Assembly (NCBI RefSeq): GCF_019799965.1
Contig: NZ_JABGCJ010000001.1
Span: 186,001 to 250,000, forward strand
Direction: 5' to 3'
From: Modestobacter italicus
GTDB taxonomy: Bacteria > Actinomycetota > Actinomycetes > Mycobacteriales > Geodermatophilaceae
DNA: 64,000 nt
Every line of letters starts with the position of its first letter. The first letter of the stretch is position 1. Below, piece by piece: positions 8,266-15,800 of the stretch. The notes under the pieces were generated by a model that did not search any database, was not told the DNA's origin, and saw only the letters and a program-made list of their open reading frames with translations. Made by a program: the position numbers and the translations under genes.

Positions 8266-8369
8266 GCCGACGATCGTCCGACACGGCCGGGGCGCGCGCC
8301 GGGCGGGGGTGCCCGGGAGCGCACGGGTCAGCCTGGTGGGCGGCCCGGCGCCGGGAGAGGATGGCCGCC

Positions 8370-8729
8370 ATGATCGGTCAGCTGCACTCCGTGGTCATCG
8401 ATGCCCCCGACGCGCACGCCCTGGCGACGTTCTACGCCGGGCTGCTCGGCATGGAGGTCAAGGGCGAGCCCGGCGACGACTGGGTGGTGGTCACCGGCGC
8501 CGGGTACCGGATCGCCTTCCAGCAGGCCCCCGACCTGCAGCCGCCGGACTGGCCCGACCCGAGCCGGCCGCAGCAGTTCCACCTGGACATCCGGGTCGCC
8601 GACGTGGACGTGGCCGAGCCCCAGGTGCTCGAGCTGGGCGCCCGCCGGCTGCCCGGTGGCGGCGGGGACTTCCGGGTCTACGCCGACCCGGTCGGACACC
8701 CGTTCTGCCTGGTCTGGGACGCCGCGTGA
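8370..8729 (+). CDS. VOC (glyoxalase/bleomycin-resistance fold) protein
   Basis: 119 residues forming one vicinal-oxygen-chelate module: LHSVVIDAPDAHALATFYAG at the start, FHLDIRVADVDVAEPQVLEL in the middle and RVYADPVGHPFCLVW at the end, as in actinobacterial glyoxalase_6 proteins. I chose ATG 8370 over ATG 8361 because GGAGAGG at 8354-8360 is nine bases upstream of 8370 but abuts 8361. Its substrate is unknown. The stop overlaps the thioesterase start by GTGA. Confidence 0.86.
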   Translation: MIGQLHSVVIDAPDAHALATFYAGLLGMEVKGEPGDDWVVVTGAGYRIAFQQAPDLQPPDWPDPSRPQQFHLDIRVADVDVAEPQVLELGARRLPGGGGDFRVYADPVGHPFCLVWDAA

Positions 8730-9127
8730 CCCCGGACCTCACCACCGCCAGTGCGTTCGTCGCGGCCACCGGCCTGGAGCTGGTCGAGGTCACGGGCACC
8801 CGGGTCACCGGGCACGTCGACGTCGGGCCGGAGCACCACACGCCCTGGGGGGTCGTGCACGGCGGTGTCTACTGCTCGATCGTGGAGGGCGCCGCCAGCG
8901 TCGGGGCGAGCACGGCGGTCGCCGAGCGAGGCCAGTTCGCGGTGGGCGTGAACAACAGCACCGACTTCCTGCGTCCGATGACGGCCGGCCGGCTCGACGT
9001 GCTCGCCGAGCCGGTACAGCAGGGGAAGACGCTGCAGTTGTGGCTGGTCACCCTCACCCGCGAGGACGGCAAGATCGTCGCCCGGGGACAGGTGCGGCTG
9101 CAGAACGTGTCGCTGCCGCAGGCGTGA
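8726..9127 (+). CDS. PaaI-type hotdog thioesterase
   Basis: 133 residues with the 4HBT/PaaI hotdog pattern: HHTPWGVVHGGVYCSIVEGA (HGG turn with catalytic-region Glu on the following helix), GVNNSTDFLRPMTAGRLDV and VRLQNVSLPQ. Such enzymes cleave acyl- or aryl-CoA thioesters. The GTG start overlaps the VOC stop, and its own stop overlaps the phosphotransferase GTG, giving a three-gene coupled unit of unknown shared purpose. Confidence 0.88.
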   Translation: MTPDLTTASAFVAATGLELVEVTGTRVTGHVDVGPEHHTPWGVVHGGVYCSIVEGAASVGASTAVAERGQFAVGVNNSTDFLRPMTAGRLDVLAEPVQQGKTLQLWLVTLTREDGKIVARGQVRLQNVSLPQA

Positions 9128-9985
9128 CGGCGTCGGTCGAGCAGGCCGTCACCACCGCGGTCGCCGTCGCCCGGCGACACGGCGTCCCCGTCGCCGAGCC
9201 GGCGCTGCTGTCCTGGGGCGTCAACGCCGCGGTGCACCTGCGCCCGGCGCCGGTGGTGGCCCGGGTGGCCGTGTACACACCGCTGCTCCGTCCGCAGATC
9301 CGCGACCCGTTCACCCGGGAGGTCGCGCTCGCCGCGGCGCTGACCGCGGCGGGGGCGGCGGTCGTGCCGCCGTCGGACCTGCCGCCGCCCGGCCCGCACG
9401 AGCACGACGGGCGCACGGTGTCGTTCTGGCGACATGTCGACGTGTTGCCAGAGCGACCGACCGCGGAGCAGGCCGGCCGGTCGCTGGCCGAGCTGCACGA
9501 GGTGCTGGGCACGCTGCCACCGTTGTGGACCGGCTCCCCGCTGGACCGGCCGCTGGACGACCTGGCGGAGTTCGTGGCCACCGGTGCCGGACTGGGCGCC
9601 GACCCCGCGCGCCGGACCGGGCCGGGGCCCTGCCGGCCCCGGTCCGAGGCTCGCCGCGAGCTTGCGAGTGGTGAGGAACGGGGTCCTTCTGCTGCTGGTC
9701 ACCGGCGAGGGGCTGCGCTGGACCGACCTCGAGGACACCTCCCGGGGCCCGCGGGGCTGGGACCTGGCCAGCCTGCGCGCCACGGCCCGCCTCGACGGCC
9801 GGGCAGCGCTGGACGCGATGCCCGACCCGGTGGACGACGCCGAGCTCGCGCCGTTCCTCTGGCTGCGGAAGCTGTACGCGGGAGCCTGCTGGTTCGTGCA
9901 CGCGGCGCGTGAGCCCGCCGAGCTCCCCGAGGCGCGACGGCGGCTGGCCGCCGCGGTCGGGGAGGTCGGCGCGGGTCTGCGGTGA
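9124..9985 (+). pseudogene. APH-family phosphotransferase disrupted by a repeat; catalytic loop lost
   Basis: From GTG 9124 the frame reads as an aminoglycoside/choline-kinase-like protein up to about 9600: VARVAVYTP for the nucleotide lysine-strand region, FWRHVDVLPERPTAEQAGRS, LAELHEVLGTLPPLW. From about 9697 the family resumes in another frame: VTGEGLRWTDLEDTSRGPRG then WDLASLRATARLDGRAALDA, ending at 9985. The segment between, where the HGDxxxxN catalytic loop should be, is replaced by dispersed repeat R2 and an extra palindrome. The original frame instead runs to 9912 as nonsense. It overlaps the thioesterase start-stop (GTGA). Almost certainly inactive as a kinase. Confidence 0.8.
9637..9689 (-). 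repeat. Dispersed hairpin repeat, copy R2, inside the phosphotransferase gene
   Basis: Arms CCCCGGTCC (9637-9645) and AACGGGGTCC flank the shared core GAGGCTCGCCGCGAGCT-TGCGAGTGGTGAGG. The outer stem is the least perfect of the four copies. Just left of it CCGGGGCC-CTGCC-GGCCCCGG (9622-9642) makes another inverted repeat. It is the only copy lying within a coding sequence. Confidence 0.78.
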
Positions 9986-9993
9986 CGCCCGGG

Positions 9994-10383
9994 TCAGTCC
10001 TTCAGCGCCGCTATCTGGATGAGGTTGCCGCAGGTGTCGTCGAAGACGGCCGTGGTCACCACGCCCATGTCCGCCGGCGGCTGGGTGAACCGCACGCCCA
10101 GGCCGGTCAGCCGCTCGTACTCGGCCGACACGTCGTCGACGGCGAAGGACGTGAACGGGATGCCGTCGGCGACGAGCGCCTGCTTGAACGGCCGCGCCGC
10201 CGGGTGCTCGTCCGGCTCCAGCGAGAGCTCGACGCCGTCGCGGTCCTCGGGTGAGACGACGGTGAGCCAGGAGTGCTCCCCCAGGGGGATCTCCCGCTTG
10301 GGCTCGAAGCCGAGCACCTCGGTGTAGAAACGCAGCGCCTTGGCCTGGTCATCGACCATCACGCTCATGACGTTGACCCTCAT
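9994..10383 (-). CDS. VOC-family protein, ArsR-paired
   Basis: 129 residues: MRVNVMSVMVDDQAKALRFY, TEVLGFEPKREIPLGEHSWL, then VFDDTCGNLIQIAAL at the end, a one-module glyoxalase/dioxygenase-fold protein of the sort often annotated bleomycin-resistance or PhnB-like. The ATG at 10383 overlaps the ArsR stop (ATGA), so it is translated with that regulator and probably co-repressed through the operator at 10681. Substrate unknown. Confidence 0.86.
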   Translation of the reverse strand: MRVNVMSVMVDDQAKALRFYTEVLGFEPKREIPLGEHSWLTVVSPEDRDGVELSLEPDEHPAARPFKQALVADGIPFTSFAVDDVSAEYERLTGLGVRFTQPPADMGVVTTAVFDDTCGNLIQIAALKD

Positions 10384-10667
10384 GGGTCCTCCTCCGGGTC
10401 CGGGACCGGCCACCGGCGGGTGATCTCGCCCAGCGGCGCGGTGTCGAGGTGGTGGAACGTGTAGCGGCCCGCCCGCCGCCTGCGCACGAGCCCCGCGGAC
10501 TCGAGGACGTCGACGTGCTGGGAGACCGCCTGCCTGCTCGACCCCATGCCGTGCTTCGTGGCCAGCCGGGAGCAGAGCTCGAACAGCGTCTGCCCGTCCC
10601 GGTCCGTGAGCTCGTCGAGGATCGCCCTGCGCGTGGGATCGGCGATCGCCTTGAACACGTCACCCAC
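10380..10667 (-). CDS. ArsR/SmtB-type regulator (VOC-linked)
   Basis: 95 residues. VFKAIADPTRRAILDELTDR is the standard N-terminal helix. SRQAVSQHVDVLESAGLV is the recognition helix, followed by wing residues RRRRAGRYTFHHLD. No metal-binding ELCVCDL motif is present, so it is probably not a metal sensor; it resembles the SdpR-like branch paired with VOC or SRPBCC effector genes. GTG start at 10667, with the likely operator 14 bases upstream. Confidence 0.9.
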   Translation of the reverse strand: MGDVFKAIADPTRRAILDELTDRDGQTLFELCSRLATKHGMGSSRQAVSQHVDVLESAGLVRRRRAGRYTFHHLDTAPLGEITRRWPVPDPEEDP

Positions 10668-10680
10668 GGGACGACACGTT

Positions 10681-10700
10681 AGGCAAGCAGCGACTTGCCT
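10681..10700. promoter_or_regulatory. Probable ArsR operator, AGGCAAG-N6-CTTGCCT
   Basis: Perfect 7-bp inverted repeat with spacer CAGCGA directly upstream of the ArsR/VOC pair. The core AAGC-N2-CGACTT is shared with the operator at 17495-17512 in front of the second ArsR. Confidence 0.7.
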
Positions 10701-10701
10701 G

Positions 10702-11628
10702 TCAACGGGTCCCGCGCCGGAGCCCCGCCGGGACCGCGTCCGGGTCGAGCACGACCCGGAACAGCGCGCGCGGGTCCTGCAGGGTGGCCGGTGGCCGGGC
10801 CGCCGAACGCGGCACCACCGACTCGAACCGGGCCGGACGGCGGTGTGGCAGCAGCTCCCGGCCGGCGAACGCGTAGTCGCCGACCACCTCACCGAGCAGC
10901 AGCCCGGCGCCGTGCTCGATCGGCAGGCCGACGAGGTCACCGGGGGCCACCTCGTCCAGGAAGGTGGACAGCTGGCGCAGGTCCTTGGCCGGACGGCGGC
11001 CGGACAGCTCCTTGGACAGCGCCCGCAGCTCGGCCGGCGACTGGCCGGTCGCGTCGACGTCGATGCCGGACTGGGTGCCCAGCCCGACCACCCCGGTGGC
11101 CAGCGCCGCGCCCAGCTCGTTGTGCGCCCGCGGCCGCACCACCCACACCGGCACGCCCTCCGGCGGGGGCGCCGGCGGGACGTCGTCCGAGCCGGGCCAC
11201 AGGTACGGCAGGTCGTCGGGGTCGTCGGGGAACCGGGCGCGGTAGAAGCCGGGGTCCTTGGCCAGCAGGTTCGACCGGTGGGACAGGTGCAGCTGCTCGT
11301 CGCCGACCCAGCTGGGCAGCAGGCCGGCGTCGGCCGCCTCCTGCTGGGTCAGCCGGGCGGCGTCCGGGGCGAACTCGGCGATCAGCGCCTCGGTGGTGTC
11401 TGCGAAGCCGCGCTCGCGCCAGACCCGCACCATCGCCAGCGAGTAGACGACCAGGCCGGCGGTGTGCCCGCGCCACATGGTCACCACCGGGTGGTTGGCC
11501 CAGCCGTAGTCGGGCAGCTCGAGTGCGCGCAGCACCTGCAGGCACTCGACCCGCTGCTTGCCCAGCCGCGGGTTGTCCAGGAGCCGGGCGGACTCGGTGA
11601 AGTCGGCGGCCGGCAGGAACGTCTGCAT
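10702..11628 (-). CDS. MSMEG_6728-type (pyrimidine-dimer glycosylase-like) domain fused to a PUA/EVE-like domain
   Basis: 308 residues. The first about 150 match the MSMEG_6728/Pyr_excise family: MQTFLPAADFTESARLLDNP, RLGKQRVECLQVLRAL, YGWANHPVVTMWRGH. Plain members of the family are about half as long. From about residue 160 a second module begins with VWVVRPRAHNELGAALATGV and continues LSTFLDEVAPGDLVGLPIE, GEVVGDYAF and RPARFESVVPRSA. This resembles the N-terminal EVE/PUA-like reader of Mrr-type restriction enzymes. A DNA-repair or base-recognition role is inferred. The 3' end touches the ArsR operator. Confidence 0.72.
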   Translation of the reverse strand: MQTFLPAADFTESARLLDNPRLGKQRVECLQVLRALELPDYGWANHPVVTMWRGHTAGLVVYSLAMVRVWRERGFADTTEALIAEFAPDAARLTQQEAADAGLLPSWVGDEQLHLSHRSNLLAKDPGFYRARFPDDPDDLPYLWPGSDDVPPAPPPEGVPVWVVRPRAHNELGAALATGVVGLGTQSGIDVDATGQSPAELRALSKELSGRRPAKDLRQLSTFLDEVAPGDLVGLPIEHGAGLLLGEVVGDYAFAGRELLPHRRPARFESVVPRSAARPPATLQDPRALFRVVLDPDAVPAGLRRGTR

Positions 11629-11703
11629 CGCCGCCTTCCTGCCCGCAGCGGCGAGCAGCCAACCGCCCGGCGACCCGGGGGCCGAAGTCGCGACCTCGGC
11701 CCT

Positions 11704-12003
11704 TCAGGACTCGAGCTGGCCCAGCGCGGACTCCCAGCGGGCGCGGCGCTCGGCGTCGTCCTGCTCCCACCAGGCGGGGCCGCGCTCGCCGAGGCCGGTC
11801 TTGGCCAGCTGCACCCGGGCGCGGGCGGCGGCCACCGCTCCGTCGTCCCCGCGCGACGTGCGCACCGCCGACCGGGCCACCCCGAGGTGGTGCAGCAGCC
11901 TGGCCCGGACGTCCTCGGGAAGGGCCGGGTCGGCGGTCCGCCACCGCCGGCCGTCCACGACGATCCAGCGGCCGTCGTCGGTGCGCTCGACCTCGCGGCT
12001 CAT
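11704..12003 (-). CDS. Conserved actinobacterial protein of unknown function, 99 aa
   Basis: The sequence RTDDGRWIVVDGRRWRTADP, then LPEDVRARLLHHLGVARSAV, then AKTGLGERGPAWWEQDDAER matches a small actinobacterial protein I recall under the misleading label 'biopolymer transporter Tol'. It is soluble, helical and rich in Arg/Glu/Trp. No membrane segment or catalytic motif is seen. Its ATG overlaps the sirtuin stop by ATGA, so the two are translationally coupled. Confidence 0.75.
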   Translation of the reverse strand: MSREVERTDDGRWIVVDGRRWRTADPALPEDVRARLLHHLGVARSAVRTSRGDDGAVAAARARVQLAKTGLGERGPAWWEQDDAERRARWESALGQLES

Positions 12004-12845
12004 GCCAGCCGGCGCGCCAGCTCGGGCAGCACCGCGCCCAGCGGGGCATCGACCTTGAGCGATGCCTTCGCGTCCCCGCGGGTCGGGCCGGAGTTCACGA
12101 TGGCCACCGGGATGCCGCGCTTGGCGGCGGCGATGACGAACCGGTAGCCGCTCATGACGGTCAACGACGAGCCCAGCACCAGCAGCGACCGGGCCTGCTC
12201 GACCAGGGTGAAGCAGCGGTCGACCCGGTCGCGCGGCACGGTCTCACCGAAGAAGACGACGTCGGGCTTGAGCGGGCCGCCGCCGCAGGCGAGGCAGTCG
12301 ACCATCACGAAGCCGTCGAGCGCCTCCTCGGGCAGCTCGACGTCGCCGTCGGGGTTGACCTCGTCGGTGACGTCGGGGCGGAAGCCGGGGTTGACCGTGC
12401 GCAGCCGGCGGTCCAGCTCCGCGCGGGATGCCACGTCGTCGCAGGCCAGGCAGACGGTGCGGTCCAGACCACCGTGCAGCTCCAGCACGTCGCGGGCGCC
12501 GCCGGCCTGGTGCAGCCCGTCGACGTTCTGGGTGATCACCTCGCCCACCGCGCCCGCCTGCTGCAGCGCGGCGACGGCCCGGTGGCCGGCGTTGGGCCGG
12601 GCCTCGGCGATCTGCCGCCAGCCCACGTAGCTGCGCGCCCAGTAGCGGTGCCGGCCGCGCGGGTCACGGGTGAAGGTCTGGTAGGTCATCGGCGTGTGCC
12701 GGCGCAGCGAGCCGGTGGCGCCGCGGTAGTCGGGGATGCCGGAGTCGGTGGAGAGCCCGGCGCCGGAGAGGACGAGGGCCCCGCCGTCGGCGAGCAGGCC
12801 GGCGAGCTCGGAGAGGCCCTCGACGGTGGGGGTCGCTGCGGTCAC
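12000..12845 (-). CDS. NAD-dependent protein deacetylase, Sir2 family
   Basis: 281 residues with sirtuin signatures in order: VLSGAGLSTDSGIPDYRGAT (NAD loop, class II style), ITQNVDGLHQAGG (catalytic His arrives in VLELHGG), zinc cysteines CLAC and CLACGGG with an insertion between them, KPDVVFFGETVP and GSSLTVMSGYR. Removes acyl groups from lysines using NAD. The class II-like NAD loop suggests a SIRT4-type activity, which may include deacylation beyond acetyl. First gene of a two-gene unit; the region upstream faces the channel gene. Confidence 0.93.
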   Translation of the reverse strand: MTAATPTVEGLSELAGLLADGGALVLSGAGLSTDSGIPDYRGATGSLRRHTPMTYQTFTRDPRGRHRYWARSYVGWRQIAEARPNAGHRAVAALQQAGAVGEVITQNVDGLHQAGGARDVLELHGGLDRTVCLACDDVASRAELDRRLRTVNPGFRPDVTDEVNPDGDVELPEEALDGFVMVDCLACGGGPLKPDVVFFGETVPRDRVDRCFTLVEQARSLLVLGSSLTVMSGYRFVIAAAKRGIPVAIVNSGPTRGDAKASLKVDAPLGAVLPELARRLA

Positions 12846-13013
12846 TCCCCCATCGTCCCTGCCGGAGCGCGGACGTGCCGCGAGCGCGGGCAGCCGGTGT
12901 GTAGCCGGCGGCCTCCCGGGTCACCTCTCTCCCGACACCCGTCCGCGAACCAGGAGGCCGACCGTCGCCGGTTGCCCGCTCCACCGCTCCCCCACCTCCC
13001 GGCCGGCCACCCG

Positions 13014-14027
13014 GTGACCGGCTGGTGGTGGGACGTCCTCGGCCTGGCGATCGTGGCGTTCGCCGTGGTCGACGAGGGGCGGACGACGCTGGCGGTGGCC
13101 AGCGGTCCCGGCCCGCTGACCCAGCTGATCACCCGGGCCGCCTGGCGGCTGACCCGGCGGCCCGCCGTGGCGGACGCGGCCCTGGTGCGCTTCGTGGGTG
13201 GCCCCGGGCCCATCCTCGTCGCCGCGACCCTCGGGTCCTGGTTCACCCTGCTCTGGATCGGTTGGTCGCTGGTCTTCCTCGGCGGCGACGAGGCGGTGGT
13301 CGGCTCTTCCAGCGGAGCGCCGGCCTCGGTATGGGAGCGCTTCTACTTCGCCGGCTACAACGTCGCCACGCTGGGCAACGGCGGGTACCAGCCGGCCGGG
13401 GCGGGGTTCCAGCTGGCCACCATGGCCGCCGCGCTCAGCGGGATGCTGCTGATCACCCTCGGGGTCTCCTACCTGACCTCGGTGATCTCCGCGGTGGTCG
13501 GCAAGCGGAGCTTCGCCGCCCAGGTCACCGGGTTCGGCAGCACCGGCACGGAGATGGCCACCGGCCTGGTCACCCCGGGGACGACGGTCCCGGCCGTGGT
13601 GTCCCTCTCGGCGCTGTCGTCGACCCTGACGACGCTCAGCCAGCAGCACCGGGCCTATCCGCTGCTGCACGCCTACCGCCCACGCGCCGCCGAGCTCGGC
13701 ACCGCACCAGCGGTCGCCGTCCTGCTCGACGCGGTGCTGGTGCTCTCGTCGGCGGCCGACCCGGCCGCCCGGGTCCCGCCGGGCCTGCGCCGATCGGTCG
13801 TCTCCGCCGTGCAGCAGTACGTCGCGCACGCCCCGGTCGCGGGCGGCGAGCGCGCCCCGGCGGCGCCGGCGCTGGACCCGGCGGAGATCGGTCGGGCGGG
13901 GCTGCCGGCCGACTCGGTGCAGCTCGGCGTGCTCACCGCGGAGCACGCCGAACTGCGCGACGAGCTGTCCCGACGGATCGGGGCGGCCAGCTACCGCTGG
14001 CCCGGTGACGACCACTCGTGGTCCTGA
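13014..14027 (+). CDS. Two-TM ion-channel-like membrane protein with TLGNGGY filter
   Basis: 337 residues. TM1 is about residues 60-90 (ILVAATLGSWFTLLWIGWSL). A pore segment FYFAGYNVATLGNGGYQPAG follows, then TM2 LSGMLLITLGVSYLTSVISA and a cytosolic region of about 200 residues with predicted helices. The architecture is that of Ion_trans_2 potassium channels, but TVGYG is replaced by TLGNGGY, as in a poorly studied branch I recall with TLGNGD. Selectivity is unknown. GTG start at 13014; upstream the frame is open but lies in the sirtuin promoter region. Confidence 0.78.
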   Translation: MTGWWWDVLGLAIVAFAVVDEGRTTLAVASGPGPLTQLITRAAWRLTRRPAVADAALVRFVGGPGPILVAATLGSWFTLLWIGWSLVFLGGDEAVVGSSSGAPASVWERFYFAGYNVATLGNGGYQPAGAGFQLATMAAALSGMLLITLGVSYLTSVISAVVGKRSFAAQVTGFGSTGTEMATGLVTPGTTVPAVVSLSALSSTLTTLSQQHRAYPLLHAYRPRAAELGTAPAVAVLLDAVLVLSSAADPAARVPPGLRRSVVSAVQQYVAHAPVAGGERAPAAPALDPAEIGRAGLPADSVQLGVLTAEHAELRDELSRRIGAASYRWPGDDHSWS

Positions 14028-14049
14028 CCCGGAGCCGGGATGCGGCTGC

Positions 14050-14493
14050 TCAGCCGGCGAGCGACTGCTCCAGGCGGGTCAGCATCGCGTCCTGGATGCG
14101 GGACAGGCCCTTGGGCGCGAATGTGCGCTCGAAGAACCCGCCGATGCCGGTGGCGCCGGTCCAGGTGGTGCGCGCCCGCACCGTGCTGACCCCGGCGTCG
14201 GCGGCCGACACCGTCCAGGTGGTCACCATGGTCGAGTTCGTGTCGGTCTCCACGAGCGTGCCGTCGGGCTGCTCGGTGACGACGACGTCCTGCTCACGCA
14301 CCCGCTTGGACGTCGCCTGCAGCCGCCAGTGCACCTTCGTGCCGGCGCCCTGTCCGCCGGCGTCCACCCGGTACTCGCTGTACTGCTCGGGGAGCACCGC
14401 GGGGCGCGTGGTGGTGTAGTCGGCGAGCGCGGAGCGGACGACGTCCGCCGGTGCCCGCACGACCCGTTCGGTGGTGGCGACGACCTGACCCAT
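14050..14493 (-). CDS. SRPBCC (START-like) family protein
   Basis: 147 residues: VVATTERVVRAPADVVRSAL, then GQGAGTKVHWRLQATSKRVR, then WTGATGIGGFFERTFAPKGL and a C-terminal helix RIQDAMLTRLEQSL. This is the polyketide-cyclase/dehydrase-type hydrophobic cavity fold; no catalytic residues can be named. ATG 14493 is preferred; ATG 14502 is three codons upstream in frame. First in a block of minus-strand genes, facing the channel gene 3' end. Confidence 0.82.
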   Translation of the reverse strand: MGQVVATTERVVRAPADVVRSALADYTTTRPAVLPEQYSEYRVDAGGQGAGTKVHWRLQATSKRVREQDVVVTEQPDGTLVETDTNSTMVTTWTVSAADAGVSTVRARTTWTGATGIGGFFERTFAPKGLSRIQDAMLTRLEQSLAG

Positions 14494-14516
14494 GCCGCCC
14501 ATCCTGCCCGACCGGC

Positions 14517-14891
14517 TCAGGCCTGCCCCTCCTCGGTGTTGAGGTAGGAGCAGCGGAACCGGGCACCGGCCATCGCCTCGGTGAAGCGGGCCTCCCACAT
14601 GGGGTCGTTCGCCGGGAAGGTGTCGAACACCCGCTCCTCGAGCACCTCCGGGCGCCCGTCGAGGCCGGGGCAACTGCGCCGTAGCAGCACCCGGGTCACC
14701 CCGTCGACCTCGTCGTGCGCGGCGCCCCAGCGGGCGGCGGCGACCGCCTGCTGCTGCCAGGCCCGCTCGCGCGGGGGCAGCGGACGGCCGATCGCCGGCC
14801 GTGGCTTCGGCACCGAGACGGCCCAGGCGACGATCGCGGCCAGCAGCAGGAGCAGCAGCGCAGCCGCCAGGATGCCGACCATGCCCAGCAC
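14517..14891 (-). CDS. Hypothetical single-pass membrane protein
   Basis: About 124 residues with an N-terminal hydrophobic segment LAAALLLLLLAAIVAWAVSV and then a soluble domain with RERAWQQQAVAAARWGAAHD and RVFDTFPANDPMWEARF. Three Cys are present (RRSCPG, RFRCSY and none in the anchor). I do not recognise the family. GTG 14891 has a GGGGG stretch five bases upstream; ATG 14882 is the alternative. Lies between the SRPBCC and sulfotransferase genes on the same strand. Confidence 0.6.
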   Translation of the reverse strand: MLGMVGILAAALLLLLLAAIVAWAVSVPKPRPAIGRPLPPRERAWQQQAVAAARWGAAHDEVDGVTRVLLRRSCPGLDGRPEVLEERVFDTFPANDPMWEARFTEAMAGARFRCSYLNTEEGQA

Positions 14892-14908
14892 GGTAACCCC
14901 CGGACGGC

Positions 14909-15754
14909 TCAGCCGGGCACGGTCTCCGGCAGGTGCACGGCGGCGACCCGCTCCTCGATCCGCCGGCGGGTCGCGGGGTCGAAGGCCTGGGCGAAGCGCT
15001 CGCGCGGGCGGTACCGGAGCGGGCCGACGTTGTCGCCCTTCCAGTGCTCGAAGTCCTTGATCAGGCCACGGGCGGCGGTGGCGCGGCCATCGACCATCGC
15101 CGGGGTGTACTCCAGCCGGACGACGTCGCAGGCCGACCGCAGCGTGGGCTCGGGGTGCTGCGCCAGGTCGGCGTACGAGACGACGTGGTGGCCGGGCCGG
15201 TCGCGGTGGGCAGCGGTGATCTCGACACACTCGGTCCACAGCTCCAGCGCCTGGTCCACCGAGTACGTGCTGCCCCACCCGCCGGCCACGGCGCAGAGGC
15301 TGGTGACCACGTCGGCGCCGTCCCGGAGGATGTGCAGGAAGCGGGCGCCGGGGACGAGCTGCTCGATCAGGTCGATGGCGTAGAGGTTGGCCGGGGTCTT
15401 CTCCACCCAGGCGCTCGCGCCCGCGGCGAGGGTCACCTCGTCCGCGGTGGCCACGAACGCCTCCGCCGTGCCGTGCACGGTCGGCGGCACCGGCCAGGAC
15501 ATCCCGGGCCGGCCCAGGAAGCCGGCCACCTGCGGCAGGTCAGCGGCCAGCTCAGCGCTGATCACCCCCTGCTCGGCCCGCACACCGCCGGCCCGCAGCC
15601 GGTAGAAGAAGTGCGTCTCCGGGAACGAGTGGACGCCCGGGTGCGCGGCCAGGAAGGACTGCAGGAGCGTGGTGCCCGAGCGCGGGCAGCCGACCACGAA
15701 CAGCCGCTGCAGCTGCGGCGGGCCACTGCTGACGGCGGGTGTCGTCGGAGGCAC
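14909..15754 (-). CDS. Sulfotransferase-family protein
   Basis: 281 residues. LFVVGCPRSGTTLLQSFLAA is the 5'-phosphosulfate-binding loop of PAPS sulfotransferases, and RFLHILRDGADVVTSL is the 3'-phosphate-binding strand with Arg-Asp. FPETHFFYRL and VEKTPANLY are also typical of bacterial sulfotransferase_3 proteins. Likely transfers sulfate from PAPS to a small molecule or glycan; acceptor unknown. Isolated from cell-wall or glycolipid genes here. Confidence 0.88.
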   Translation of the reverse strand: MPPTTPAVSSGPPQLQRLFVVGCPRSGTTLLQSFLAAHPGVHSFPETHFFYRLRAGGVRAEQGVISAELAADLPQVAGFLGRPGMSWPVPPTVHGTAEAFVATADEVTLAAGASAWVEKTPANLYAIDLIEQLVPGARFLHILRDGADVVTSLCAVAGGWGSTYSVDQALELWTECVEITAAHRDRPGHHVVSYADLAQHPEPTLRSACDVVRLEYTPAMVDGRATAARGLIKDFEHWKGDNVGPLRYRPRERFAQAFDPATRRRIEERVAAVHLPETVPG

Positions 15755-15800
15755 CGGGGCAACCTAACCCCGGCTCCGCGCACCCGCCGTCCGGCACCGG

